A stretch of 64,000 bases of DNA from Gymnothorax reevesii (Eukaryota > Chordata > Actinopteri > Anguilliformes > Muraenidae). The notes beneath the pieces were generated by a model. That model worked only from the letters and a program-made list of their open reading frames with translations. It did not search any database and was not told the DNA's origin. The translations under genes were made by a program, and so were the position numbers. Below, piece by piece: positions 44,337 to 53,522 of the stretch (the first letter of the stretch is position 1; each line of letters begins with the position of its first letter). The stretch covers positions 122,661,447 to 122,725,446 of the forward strand of contig CM056573.1 in assembly GCA_029721435.1 (NCBI GenBank), read 5' to 3'.

Positions 44337-47300
44337 AAACGATGAGTTTTAAATATGTTCTTCAACTTTTTTTATATGAAAATTGAAATTTCTTGGTACA
44401 TTGAAAGGACACAATTATAGGCCTTAAATATTTAATATTTCACTATTTAATAAGGGGTTGGCTTATGCCTATTATTTTACTTACCTTGAATATTTGAAAC
44501 TGTTCTATTGTTGATACTTACCTTTAATTTTTGAATCCGCTCTATTGTTGATTTTTTGATACAGATGTTATTCAAGTCCATTGTTTGACAATGTAGAAAT
44601 ACCTTTACTTTGACTATATTCGTTACAGCACTTGTGACTGGTCAGTATTGTGGAGAGAGATTTTACCCTGTAAGTGATTGGTTGAGAGCGGCTGGGCAAC
44701 GTCAAGGCATTGAAGAGAGAGAGCGGTGGTTGAGTTTTTTCTTGACAGCGTCAGAGAGAGAGACGGTTAATACTTTATGTCGAGCGTGTAGTGTTGTATT
44801 CACTGGAAGTTTATTCATCAGTTTTATGTGTGCGGGTGTCCCTACGAGACCACGACTCGTGAACTGTTAAGGATTGGACCGGAGAAGACTGGACTAACTG
44901 TTTGTTAGTCCTGGAGGTCGGACCTGGTGGGAACTGTTACTGAGCAAGCCTAGCTCGCTAGCTAGCTTGCTGGTGCAACCAGTATTTTGAAAAGAGGACG
45001 TGTGGTCCTCTCCCTCCAACTTTATTTTACTGTATTCATGGTCATGTTGGATGATAATGACCTTCTCATTTGTTATGAGTGATATTAGTCCCGCCCTCTG
45101 AACAGCGGACTGAGCTACGCATTATTTCATCCGTCATTTGCTCTCTGGAAATGAGCAGGACAGGCTGTCTGGTGGTCCTTGCCGATATTCATGAATAGTT
45201 TTGTGAGTTGTGATGAAAAACAGTGTTGTAAACAAATATTTGCACTGTCTAAAAGCTAATTTGAAATATTTGTTGTGTCAAGTGGATGGGAGCACGAGCT
45301 AGTGGCTGTGTGGTCCGTGTTCCTTGCCGTGTGCCGTGCGATACCTCATCTTGGTGAGTTCAGACAACGTGCTTGCTAAAGAAAGCATGCTAGCGCCATA
45401 CTAGTGTCAGCATTATGCTAACGCTAGTCGCGAGTGCTAACGCTAATCGCGAGTGAATCTTTTCTGTTGAAAAGCTATATAAAAGCTATTTTTGGTTGTT
45501 CTAAGGTTTGCCAAATGGTACTCTAATTCATAAAGGTATAAGTAAGCACTTTTGGTCGTTTGTTTTGTGCACTATTTTTAGTAAAATGTGATGTTTATTT
45601 TGATGCTAAATGCACAGTTTTTGGTTTTATTTTATGAAAGCTTACACTAATTCCTATGTACTGCTAAAACAGCAGCCCAGATAGGGTTTTATGGTTACAA
45701 TGGATAGCTTTAAAGGAGAATAATGGAAGCTATTATTTTATTTCCTCCTTGGTAATGAGATAAATTAATTATATTTCAGTTCATGATTTACAAAAGCTTC
45801 AAATTGGTTAAAAAGTCAATAATCAAATTTACTAAGAAATGTTAATCATAATTTCATGGTTAAATGATTTAAAGAGATAACAAGGGGAATTCATTTAATT
45901 GTTTTACATGGGTTAATAATACTTTTATGTACAACAAAGGATAGTTTGAGTTAAAAACATGCATGTAAAATATTACTGCATACTGTACAATAGTAATATG
46001 AGAGAAAAGATAAAAATCAAGCTATAGCTATTGGAAAGAATAAGAGAATGGACTTTATTTAGCAGTATACAATAATACAATTATTATTGTGCAGGCTAGG
46101 TTTTTTTTTTGTCCTTTTACTGCGGATTCTGAAACCTCTGGATTGGACACTGGATTTCTCTGGACGGGAGATGGCGAGCCTGTGCCCGAACTGAACCAGA
46201 CCTTCATCGGAAGAACCTCATTCTTCATTTCTTCGGCAAACAACACTGTGGTAACCACTCAAATTACCCCAGAAAGGAAACAAAAAGGAAACGGAACTTT
46301 TGAACTAAAAAACCTTGACCTGACTGAAAACAAAAGGGACTAAGACATTGAGCTCAATGGGGCTGGGTTTTTCAATATTTTCTTTTCATACGCTGGCTAT
46401 TTCCATTATTGTTGCTGAATTGTAAATTTTCTATTTTTTATTTTCACTTTTCTACAAATAATACACTCATTCTGGCTCACTTGCTGCCTCCAGCTATTTC
46501 ATTACACATTCACTTTGGCCACTATTGTAACTCCACCGAACCTAGCAACTGGTCCATACTTTCGAATTACTCTGCTACACTTTACTTCCCATTTATTTGC
46601 CGGCTAGATTAGGGTTTGGTAGTGTTATTGTATTGTGATCGAATGTTTTATTACGCTGTGGTCGAATGTTTTAATGTTAACGTAAGCCTTTGGGGCTAAT
46701 TCTCATTCATACATTCTCATCCAATTATTTAATTCTTAATACATTTTTTATTATATAATTCTATGTGCCTGTGTGATGTGTGAATTATTGATGTGGAATG
46801 TGTTCTTGATGTGTTTTTTCCTGTTGTGGGGAATATAAGCTAATATAGGGTGTATAGGGTGTTATGGCCCCAATTTGTTATTACATTACAACACAACAGC
46901 AACAGCAAGGGATGACAGACACAGTTTTAACAACTAAAACACATTTAATTTTTAACAAAGACAATAACGACTAAACAACTAACAACTAAGACCAAGATTG
47001 AATAAATAAGAAATATTTACAGTCCCTTTTTGTGGGGTTGGCTTGGTGATGTCCTGGGTAAGGGAAAATGCTCTAACACGTAAAAATCCACAAAAGAAAT
47101 TTCACAGGTCTTGAACAGAAATGACAGGTCTGGTCACATGTATCCTTCTTCTTGCAATTTCTCCTACCACTTTACTGTCTCAATTCTTTGCCTTATATAC
47201 TCTTTTGCAGACCCCACCCACATTTAGACCTCTTTTTTTTACTTTTAAGGGACTTGGCCCAGACATGTCCAGGACATATCTAAACATAGCTCCAGTCTGA

Positions 47301-47664
47301 GCTGAAAGGTAAATACTGCCATCCAGTGGCCTATATTCACATTACAAGGGTCAAAGGGCATGACACGCTTGTATTTGCAAATTTAAAGTAATAATCCAGA
47401 ATTTTACTAGGAGTCAATTGGTGACCCACAGTGATGTTTGGAGTTCTGTAGGACCTTAAAGGGCCCCACACTTATTTTCTTTTGAAGTTATATTTGGACA
47501 TTTCAGGATATTTGGAATAAATCTTTACATACTAAAAACACATAAAAAGAGAAGTTAACACACTTCAATAGTGTAAAGATACAAAGTGTATAGAGAACTC
47601 AGGAGCGTTATCCTTCATAGTTTAAAGGGATAAAATGCGCTACACTTGTGACCCCTCGGCTGAG
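44337..47664. other. Interior sequence without recognised gene
   Basis: Several open frames are present (44610-44870, 46089-46343, 46409-46612), none with a domain I recognise. The stretch 46858-47480 has LTR-like composition (TGTTATGG start, TATATA at about 47195) but no confirmed partner end. Confidence 0.4.
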
Positions 47665-47760
47665 TGCCGCTACATTGGAGTCCATCCCGGTGAATGAGAG
47701 GGTCTCTGCAATTCACTTACGGGCTGCAGAGGGGAATGCTCTGACCTTTGCTCTGAACTC
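47665..47760 (+). pseudogene. RTE/Rex3-like endonuclease scrap
   Basis: Reads LESIPVNERVSAIHLRAAEGNALT, corresponding to SSVNERVAALRLRVGDWCLT in the Rex3 copy at 21985-22050. Only about 30 codons survive. Confidence 0.5.
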
Positions 47761-47802
47761 TGTGTTCAAGAACTCCGTTCAAGAACTGTTGCTGGATTAG
47801 TA

Positions 47803-48978
47803 GTGGGGCAGTGGGAAGAAAGTTTCATTTTAGATCCAAACGTGAACCCTTTCCATCCAAAAATACAATTATGGAAGCGATATATAGATGACATACTGTT
47901 GTTTTGGGATGGGACTCATGAGGAACTGATTGATTTTGTTTTTTACGTTAATCAGAGTTCGTCTTTTTTAAAGTTCACATGTGAGTCTAGTTGTAGCACG
48001 ATCACGTTTTTGGACCTTAAAATTACTAAGGATCCAACTGGTAAATTACATTCAAATATTTACCGTAAAGAGATGGAACGGAATTCTCTCTTACATGCTT
48101 CGAGCAATCATCCACAACATTTGAAGAATAACATTCCTTTTGCGCAGTTTCTGAGATTAAGACGTAACTGTTCTGTTCTAAATGACTTTGAGGATGAAAG
48201 CCAAGAAATGGTGACTCGCTTTATGGAACGTGGTTATACCTCTCGATGTGTGATGCAAGCTCTTCACCGAGCACGGAACACCCCTAGAGATGTTCTGTTA
48301 ACAGATAAGAATAAATCGAGTAGTCAAAAACGCATTTGTTTTATAACTGAGGTTAATCATTGTTCCAGCAAAATTAAGAAAATTATTCGTCAACACTGGC
48401 CCATTCTTAAAGTAGAACCATCTTTGATGGATGTACCTTCACCAGTATTCTCTTTCCGAAGAGCACGAACCATAAAAAATGTTGTCATGAGGACACAAGT
48501 TGCTGCGGTTAAATCTACGTGGCTCTCTCCTGTCGGAATGTATCGTTGCAACAATTGTGCTCAATGTAATAACACCGTCAATGCGAAATCTTTTAATCAT
48601 CCACTGTCTGGACGTAAAATTCCTATTCGTCAATTTATAAATTGCAAATCAACTCATGTCATCTATATGCTTACATGTCCTTGTGGTAAGATATATGTTG
48701 GACAGACAAAAAGATGTTTAAAATTACGTGTTGCTGAACATAAAACTGCGATTTGGTCGACCAATTTAGATTATGCAATGGCGAAACACTACATTGAAGC
48801 CAACCATGGTTCCCCTTCATCTCTTAGATTCGTTGGGATCGAGAGAATCATTCCATGTCGAAGAGGAGGAGATATTCTCCGGAAGTTAGCTCAAAGAGAA
48901 ATGTACTGGATTTACACTTTAAAATCAATGACTCCTAGTGGTCTAAATGAAGACTTTAGTCTGAAATGTTTTTTGTAA
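47803..48978 (+). CDS. Penelope-like element RT C-terminal part with GIY-YIG endonuclease
   Basis: 391 open codons. It starts just before RT motif C (KRYIDDILLFWDG near 47877-47915), followed by SFLKFTCES and ITFLDLKI. Then comes the linker (CNNCAQCNN near 48550) and the GIY-YIG core (YMLTCPCGKIYVGQT, R, AEHK near 48665-48745). The end is GLNEDFSLKCFL-stop. RT motifs A and B are missing, so this is a 5'-truncated copy and not active. It is a different subfamily from the 31855-33686 copy, only moderately similar in sequence. The ATG/GTG start lies in flanking sequence and has no meaning for the element. Confidence 0.92.
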   Translation: MGQWEESFILDPNVNPFHPKIQLWKRYIDDILLFWDGTHEELIDFVFYVNQSSSFLKFTCESSCSTITFLDLKITKDPTGKLHSNIYRKEMERNSLLHASSNHPQHLKNNIPFAQFLRLRRNCSVLNDFEDESQEMVTRFMERGYTSRCVMQALHRARNTPRDVLLTDKNKSSSQKRICFITEVNHCSSKIKKIIRQHWPILKVEPSLMDVPSPVFSFRRARTIKNVVMRTQVAAVKSTWLSPVGMYRCNNCAQCNNTVNAKSFNHPLSGRKIPIRQFINCKSTHVIYMLTCPCGKIYVGQTKRCLKLRVAEHKTAIWSTNLDYAMAKHYIEANHGSPSSLRFVGIERIIPCRRGGDILRKLAQREMYWIYTLKSMTPSGLNEDFSLKCFL

Positions 48979-49189
48979 TTCAATGCATTACTCTTATTAT
49001 ACTCTTCTGTGTGATTATAATAATGTTTTTCTAAGTGTACTCATGTGTATCCAATGCCTGAGTGACTTTGCTATATATGGTCGAATTGAACAATGGAATG
49101 ATTGAACCATCTGAATTTGTATAATTGCCTGCAACTGCAATTTGTGTATTGTGGAAATTATATATTGTAGCCATGTTTCATTCATTCTT

Positions 49190-49241
49190 ACGCTCTGACG
49201 AAGGCTTGATTTAGCCGAAACGCGTTAGCGCTTTTTAGTGT
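49190..49241 (+). ncRNA. Hammerhead-ribozyme-like motif in PLE 3' region
   Basis: It has a perfect CTGACGA box (49195-49201), stem GGCT/AGCC (49203-49206 with 49213-49216), GAAA (49217-49220), and hairpin CGC-GTTA-GCG. Flanking ACGCT (49190-49194) can pair with AGTGT (49237-49241) as stem I. The cleavage-site region CTTTTT is not the usual NUH context, so activity is doubtful. Confidence 0.5.
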
Positions 49242-49399
49242 TTGCCGATAATAAAGGTATATCTATATGCCGTCTTGATTTGTTTATTTGGATGTGCGAC
49301 CATTCTCAACGTTGAGATTATCACATTACTTGTTCCTTTTGTGGTCGGCACTCCCTGTGGAACTCCTCTTGTTGCAGCGCAACTTTTTTTCCCCATTCT

Positions 49400-49505
49400 T
49401 TCAGTTCTAGAACATTTGAGTTCTTGAATTCAGATTTCAAGAACTGTCCCAAATACCTTTCAAGAACAGTTCATGAACAGTTCAAGAACAATTTTCAAGA
49501 ATTGA
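49400..49505. repeat. Second cluster of TTCTTGAAC/TTCAAGAAC words
   Basis: Right-end counterpart of 44105-44336. Confidence 0.8.
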
Positions 49506-49726
49506 TTTTTCGCAGGGGAATTCTGTAGTCCTTTACTTGGGTCCGTGCAGCATGTCGCCAAAAGAGTCCAGAAGCATTTCTCATGCCCTTTGATGTTTGG
49601 CACTTTCGTTCAAGACTGCGTCAGGTTTAATTAAGGAAAAGGGAAACATCAGAACCACCATGGGGCGAACATCCATGCCGTAAAAAAACATTGATACAGA
49701 ATCGATTCAGAATCGTTACACCCCTA

Positions 49727-49935
49727 TTGATTAGGTAATTTTCAGTGAAATATTTCGAGGTAATTGTATGATTGGCCCGATCATTGTGGTCATAATGAGC
49801 AATAAATTCAGAAGTTTGGGCATTGAGTTTACTCTCAATATCATCTTCAAACTTATCAAAGGTTTCCACCGGCATTGTATGATTTGAGTCAAAAGATACA
49901 GAAGGAACGGAACTTATAAAATTATCGTCCATCAT
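49727..49935 (-). pseudogene. Start of the LINE ORF2
   Basis: It starts ATG ATG at 49935 (MMDDNFISSV) and is open for about 70 codons to the edge of the 8.8-kb insertion (KYFTENYL). The text continues after the insertion at 40880 into the endonuclease opening. The acidic, low-complexity leader before the endonuclease is usual for this LINE group. Confidence 0.7.
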
Positions 49936-50230
49936 ACTGATTCAAAAAAAAAGAAACTGAATCAAGTGGAGTCACACTGCTTCATGCCATTAATGAACGG
50001 GGTTCTAGTACAGAATCAGCATTTGCAAGTGCGAAAACGGTACAGTTTCGAACAACTGGCTCTCCAAGGAAAAACAATAAAGTGACATAAGGTGAGAGGG
50101 AAATGAATAACATGCAAATAAAAAACAGGAAAAATGTACCGACATACAAAACTAAACACGTGGTAGATCTTATTTCTGGAGCAAGAGAGAATCATAAATG
50201 AGCTCTGAGAATACTGCTGTGCAAAAACGA

Positions 50231-51443
50231 GCAAGTAATTTTGTGAGTGTGGAGATTAAAAAGAGAACACATAACAGTTTGAAGTTTTCTCCATTGATGG
50301 GTAATGATTCTCAGTGACGGTGCGCTCAGGAACCAGAATTAGAGCGAGAACAGAAGTTCCAAAAATCCTATGTCTTGATTGCAAAAATAGGTTGGGATTG
50401 GAAGACACAGGGATTGCCAAGCCCAAATCAGCATCCGAAAAGCTAAGTCAAAATAACAGGCAGGGGTCAGAACCAGAGTAGCAGATGTGCAAAGGTACAT
50501 AAACAGTAATCCAAAATTGTAGTCAGAATCCAGAAGGGAGGGTCATACACAGGGCATCAAAAACAGGAATCATGATTGTACAGAAAATGAGTCAAAATCC
50601 AAAGGGCAACAAACAAGAAGAGCAAGGGCAAGGCAATCTCAAGGTCGTACAAAAATATTCATAGAAGAAGCAATAAACAAAAGGCATACAAGAAGCTCTG
50701 CACAAGTGAAAATTGATCTCAGTTCTGATGGGGAGCAAGCTGTCGTGAAGACTGTAAATAGACAAGAGGGAAGTCACATGCTATGCAGGGACAGGTGAAT
50801 TGGATAAGAACTAATTACAAAGGGAAGCACACATGGGGATGTCCTTAACCACCAATAATTGGCAATAGCCAAGACATGGACACGCAGAGAACCTATGACA
50901 GATAAACAGCTCCACTCAAGGAGTTCTCCGTGCACAGTTAAGGAATGCAGGATAGCAATTAAGCACATGCGAGAGATCTTGCGGAAACGCAGAAAGATGC
51001 AGGGAAAGTAAACCAAGGGGCGGAGACTAGAACAGGGCGAAAGCTGAGATTACATCAGAAGTAATTAGTAGTGGTGCAACTTTACAAATTAACCCAAGTG
51101 CTTGTTAGTTAGTTGGTAATATGTACATGGATTCGTTAGGTTAGTAAACTAAGATACAAAATATAAATGTTAGTATTATTAGTAATCAAGGAAAGCAAGG
51201 CAAAGGAAGTAAACAAGAATAGAAGTAATAATATGAAACACCAGAAACCACTGAAATCACCCAAAGCATGTTAGCACACTGGGAGAACGGACTGAACCAA
51301 ACTGATCACAAGACAGTGGTGACAAGTGCAATGAATACAGAAATGGTATGAAGAGAAAAACCAGGATATATAATAAGCAAAATGAATAAACAAATGACAT
51401 GGCAAAAATACAGAAACATAACAGCAAAACACCAAACCATAAC
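50231..51443. repeat. LTR-like dispersed repeat, contiguous copy
   Basis: Homologous to the broken repeat between 14514 and 21340, same orientation. The right end reads ccaaaccataaca, the complement of a TGTTATGG start typical of LTRs. The left end is not certain and no target duplication was found. No gag or pol is visible. Confidence 0.5.
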
Positions 51444-51445
51444 AC

Positions 51446-51893
51446 TCACTGTGGTTCGCTGCAGTCCCAAAGCCTTAGAAATGGCTCTGCAACCCTTTCC
51501 AGGCTGATAGATGTCAATGACTTTGTTTCTCATCTGTTCTTGAATTTCTTTACTTTGCGGCATGATGTGTTGCTTTTTAAGATCTTTCAGCCTACTTCCC
51601 TTTGTCAGACAGGTTCTATTTAAGTGATTTCTTGATTCAACAGGTCTTGCAGGAATCAGGCTGGGTGTGGCTGGTGAAATTGAACTAAAAGTGCCAGGTA
51701 GATTTGGATATCCTTTTTCCCCCTAATAAATGAAGTCATCATTTAAAAACAGCATTTTGTATTTACTCGGCTTATCTTTGTCTAATGTTAACATTTGTTT
51801 GATCATTTGAAAGATTTAAGTGTGACAAACATGGAAAAAACTAAGAAATCAGGAAGGGGCAAATACTTTTTCACAGCACTGTACAAACTGTAA
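51446..51893 (-). mobile_element. Tc1-like element, right half (family A)
   Basis: Continues the element broken at 35216, with the antisense N-terminal transposase (HTH near 51450-51563) and the 3' leader. The inverted-repeat end is aggggcaaatactttttcac, then agcactg, followed by TA. It lies about 70 bp upstream of the GPCR coding exon. Confidence 0.85.
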
Positions 51894-51932
51894 AGCACTG
51901 ATATGTAGCACTTAGTGATGGGCCTTTCTCCC

Positions 51933-51934
51933 AG
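51933..51934 (+). promoter_or_regulatory. Likely splice acceptor before the GPCR coding exon
   Basis: A pyrimidine-rich cctttctcccag ends at 51934, 26 bases before the chosen ATG. Free fatty acid receptor genes commonly have a 5' UTR exon spliced to a single coding exon. Confidence 0.5.
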
Positions 51935-51960
51935 GTCAGCAGGTGGTGATCCCTGGGGTG

Positions 51961-52884
51961 ATGAAGAATCACACGCTGATACTGTCTGTCTACATCTTGA
52001 CGTTCCTGATTGGCTTTCCTGCCAACATCCTGTCCATCTGTGCCTTCAGTTCTAAAGTACGGAACAAGACTACGCCCACCGGCATACTGCTTCTCAACTT
52101 AACAGTGTCCGATCTCCTCTTCTTGCTCATCCTGCCTCTGAAGATGCATGCGGCTGCATCTGGCATGCGCTGGGACCTCCCCTACTTCCTGTGCAGCATC
52201 ACCTCCTTCTTCTTCTTCTCCTCCATCTACACCAGCTCTCTCCTGCTCCTGGCTATCAGTGTGGACCGCTACCTGGCTGTGGCTTTCCCAATCCACTACA
52301 AAGAACTGCGCAAGCCCATCTACAGCGTAGTTGGCGGAGCCATCGCCTTCATCTTGGGCTCTTGTAGCTCCACCGTCATCTTCTTTACTCAACCCCTGCT
52401 TCCAGGAAATGACTCAGCCAACGCCTCAGTCTGCTACGAGAACTTCACGCCAGAGCAGTTGGAGGTCCTACTTCCCGGAAGGCTGTCCTTGTTTGCCCTC
52501 TTCCTTGTGTCGCTCCTGATTTGCGCCTTCTGCTACCTGAACTGCATTCGCCTCCTATACACCATGCCGCGGATCACCAAGAAGAAGAGGCAGAAGGCTG
52601 TGGGCATGGCACTGAGCACCCTGCTGGTGTTCATTGTCTGTTTCCTGCCTTACAACCTCTCACACCTGCTGGGCTACCTGCAGGGGTCCAGCCCCTCCTG
52701 GAGGGACTACGCACTTCTCCTCAGCACCGTAAACACCTGCTTGGACCCCATCATCTTCTTCTACTCCTCCTCTGCCTTCCAAGCCACCATGACAAAATCC
52801 CTCCACAGGCTCCGGAGGGCGCTTTCGTCTTTTAGTGATGAACCCAAACAGAGCAGAGACACCCGACTAGAGTCCGGCCTCTGA
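51961..52884 (+). CDS. Free fatty acid receptor 2/3-like G-protein-coupled receptor (307 aa)
   Basis: A rhodopsin-class receptor, probably at the cell surface and responding to short-chain fatty acids. Seven hydrophobic segments are visible at about residues 6-30, 41-62, 78-102, 121-143, 172-196, 212-236 and 248-270. Landmarks are FPANILS in TM1, LTVSD (D51) in TM2, C78 and C158 for the TM3-ECL2 disulphide, DRY 102-104, and LDP 261-263 in TM7. ECL2 CYENFT is the same as in mammalian FFAR2. The carboxylate-binding residues of the family appear as R174 (PGRLSL), H235 (NLSHLL) and R248 (SWRDY). N-glycosylation sites lie at N3 and in ECL2. The ATG at 51961 is chosen because it puts the N-terminus at family length; an open GTG-led extension of six codons precedes it. 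It is unbroken, with host-like GC content unlike its AT-rich surroundings. FFAR2 and FFAR3 cannot be told apart here. Confidence 0.88.
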   Translation: MKNHTLILSVYILTFLIGFPANILSICAFSSKVRNKTTPTGILLLNLTVSDLLFLLILPLKMHAAASGMRWDLPYFLCSITSFFFFSSIYTSSLLLLAISVDRYLAVAFPIHYKELRKPIYSVVGGAIAFILGSCSSTVIFFTQPLLPGNDSANASVCYENFTPEQLEVLLPGRLSLFALFLVSLLICAFCYLNCIRLLYTMPRITKKKRQKAVGMALSTLLVFIVCFLPYNLSHLLGYLQGSSPSWRDYALLLSTVNTCLDPIIFFYSSSAFQATMTKSLHRLRRALSSFSDEPKQSRDTRLESGL

Positions 52885-52972
52885 CATTATTTTCTGACGA
52901 ACTTGGTACCGACTATATTTAGGTGGAGGAGTAAGACTTAATCTCAAGAAAATGCTCACCTTGTTTAGTCTA

Positions 52973-52978
52973 AATAAA
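52973..52978 (+). terminator. Polyadenylation signal of the GPCR gene
   Basis: AATAAA, 89 bases after the stop codon. Confidence 0.7.
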
Positions 52979-53522
52979 GCAATGATGGTATGTGAAATTA
53001 CACAACAGTTAGTTATGTGTCGATCCGCATTTTTTCCACATTTTGCTTAATTTTATTGATATTGTTTAAGCCTGTTGTTGGGGCATACATATTTCTTCAT
53101 AATTAATCTGAATTCTGATCATAGATAGTTTTACTTTAGTTTAACGCCTTTCTGCAGATGTAGACGCCAGCGGACATTGAGCAGCTCTTTTTATGGATGC
53201 AGCTGCACTATATCACAAGATGGCACCTCTGGATCAGTTATTGAATATACACCAGCAAGCAGAGCTAGAACACACACTAGCTCGAACCTCGAATCCAAAT
53301 CCAGCCCCGGTTTTCTGTTATCCCAGGCAAGTAAATGAACAGTTAGTGCCTCTGATTAGCCAAACTGTGTTAACACCTGACACCTAGGTAAAGAGAGGCT
53401 GGAAAACCAGCAGTCCTTGGACCTCATAGGGTGTGATTTGAGGACCAGAGCTCTAGAATATTGACCAGTTCACTCCTATGCCTGTTTTTCAGAAGTTGCA
53501 TGAATTAAACATCTCAGCTAAG

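Larger units (their letters stand above)
44085..49518. mobile_element. 5.4-kb element with CCCCGGCGAAAA ends and TTCTTGAAC subterminal repeats
   Basis: The left end ccccggcgaaaa and right end ttttcgcagggg are inverted with one mismatch. Just inside each end lie many copies of GTTCTTGAAC / GTTCATGAAC palindromic words (44105-44336 and 49400-49505, with a small cluster at 47765-47800). No transposase recognised. Confidence 0.5.
40881..49726. mobile_element. 8.8-kb composite DNA transposon with about 190-bp inverted repeats
   Basis: The left end TAGGGATGTAACGATGCTGA and right end (reverse strand) TAGGGGTGTAACGATTCTGA open inverted repeats that stay similar for about 190 bp. Shared words include ccATGGGGC-AACA, TTCCCTTTTCCTT-ATTAA and ACATCAAAGGGCATG. 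They bracket MITEs, the TTCTTGAAC element and a PLE. Flanks attagatta/attgatta hint at an 8-bp duplication but do not match fully. No transposase was found. The ends resemble fish hAT-like repeats. Confidence 0.75.
35217..50230 (-). mobile_element. APE-type LINE (jockey/CR1/L2-like group) with nested insertions
   Basis: Minus-strand pieces read in order: a start ATG at 49935 and 5' UTR to about 50230; endonuclease start at 40880-40660; more endonuclease at 39020-38580; RT at 38577-37240; RT end and C-terminal at 36470-35817; 3' UTR to about 35217. Insertions at 40881-49726, 39028-40657 and about 36480-37236 separate them. The 3' end abuts the broken Tc1 at 35216, so the LINE probably inserted into that Tc1. 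Confidence 0.75.

Noticed and set aside
46089..46343. Possible short secreted or Ig-like protein
   Set aside because: An 84-codon frame without signal peptide, cysteine pair or relatives I recognise, lying inside repeat-rich DNA.
50231..51443. Solo LTR with defined ends
   Set aside because: One end looks LTR-like but no matching duplication was found on the other side, so only an LTR-like repeat is claimed.
52099..52835. Open frames overlapping the GPCR on both strands
   Set aside because: GC-rich shadows of the receptor coding sequence without domains.
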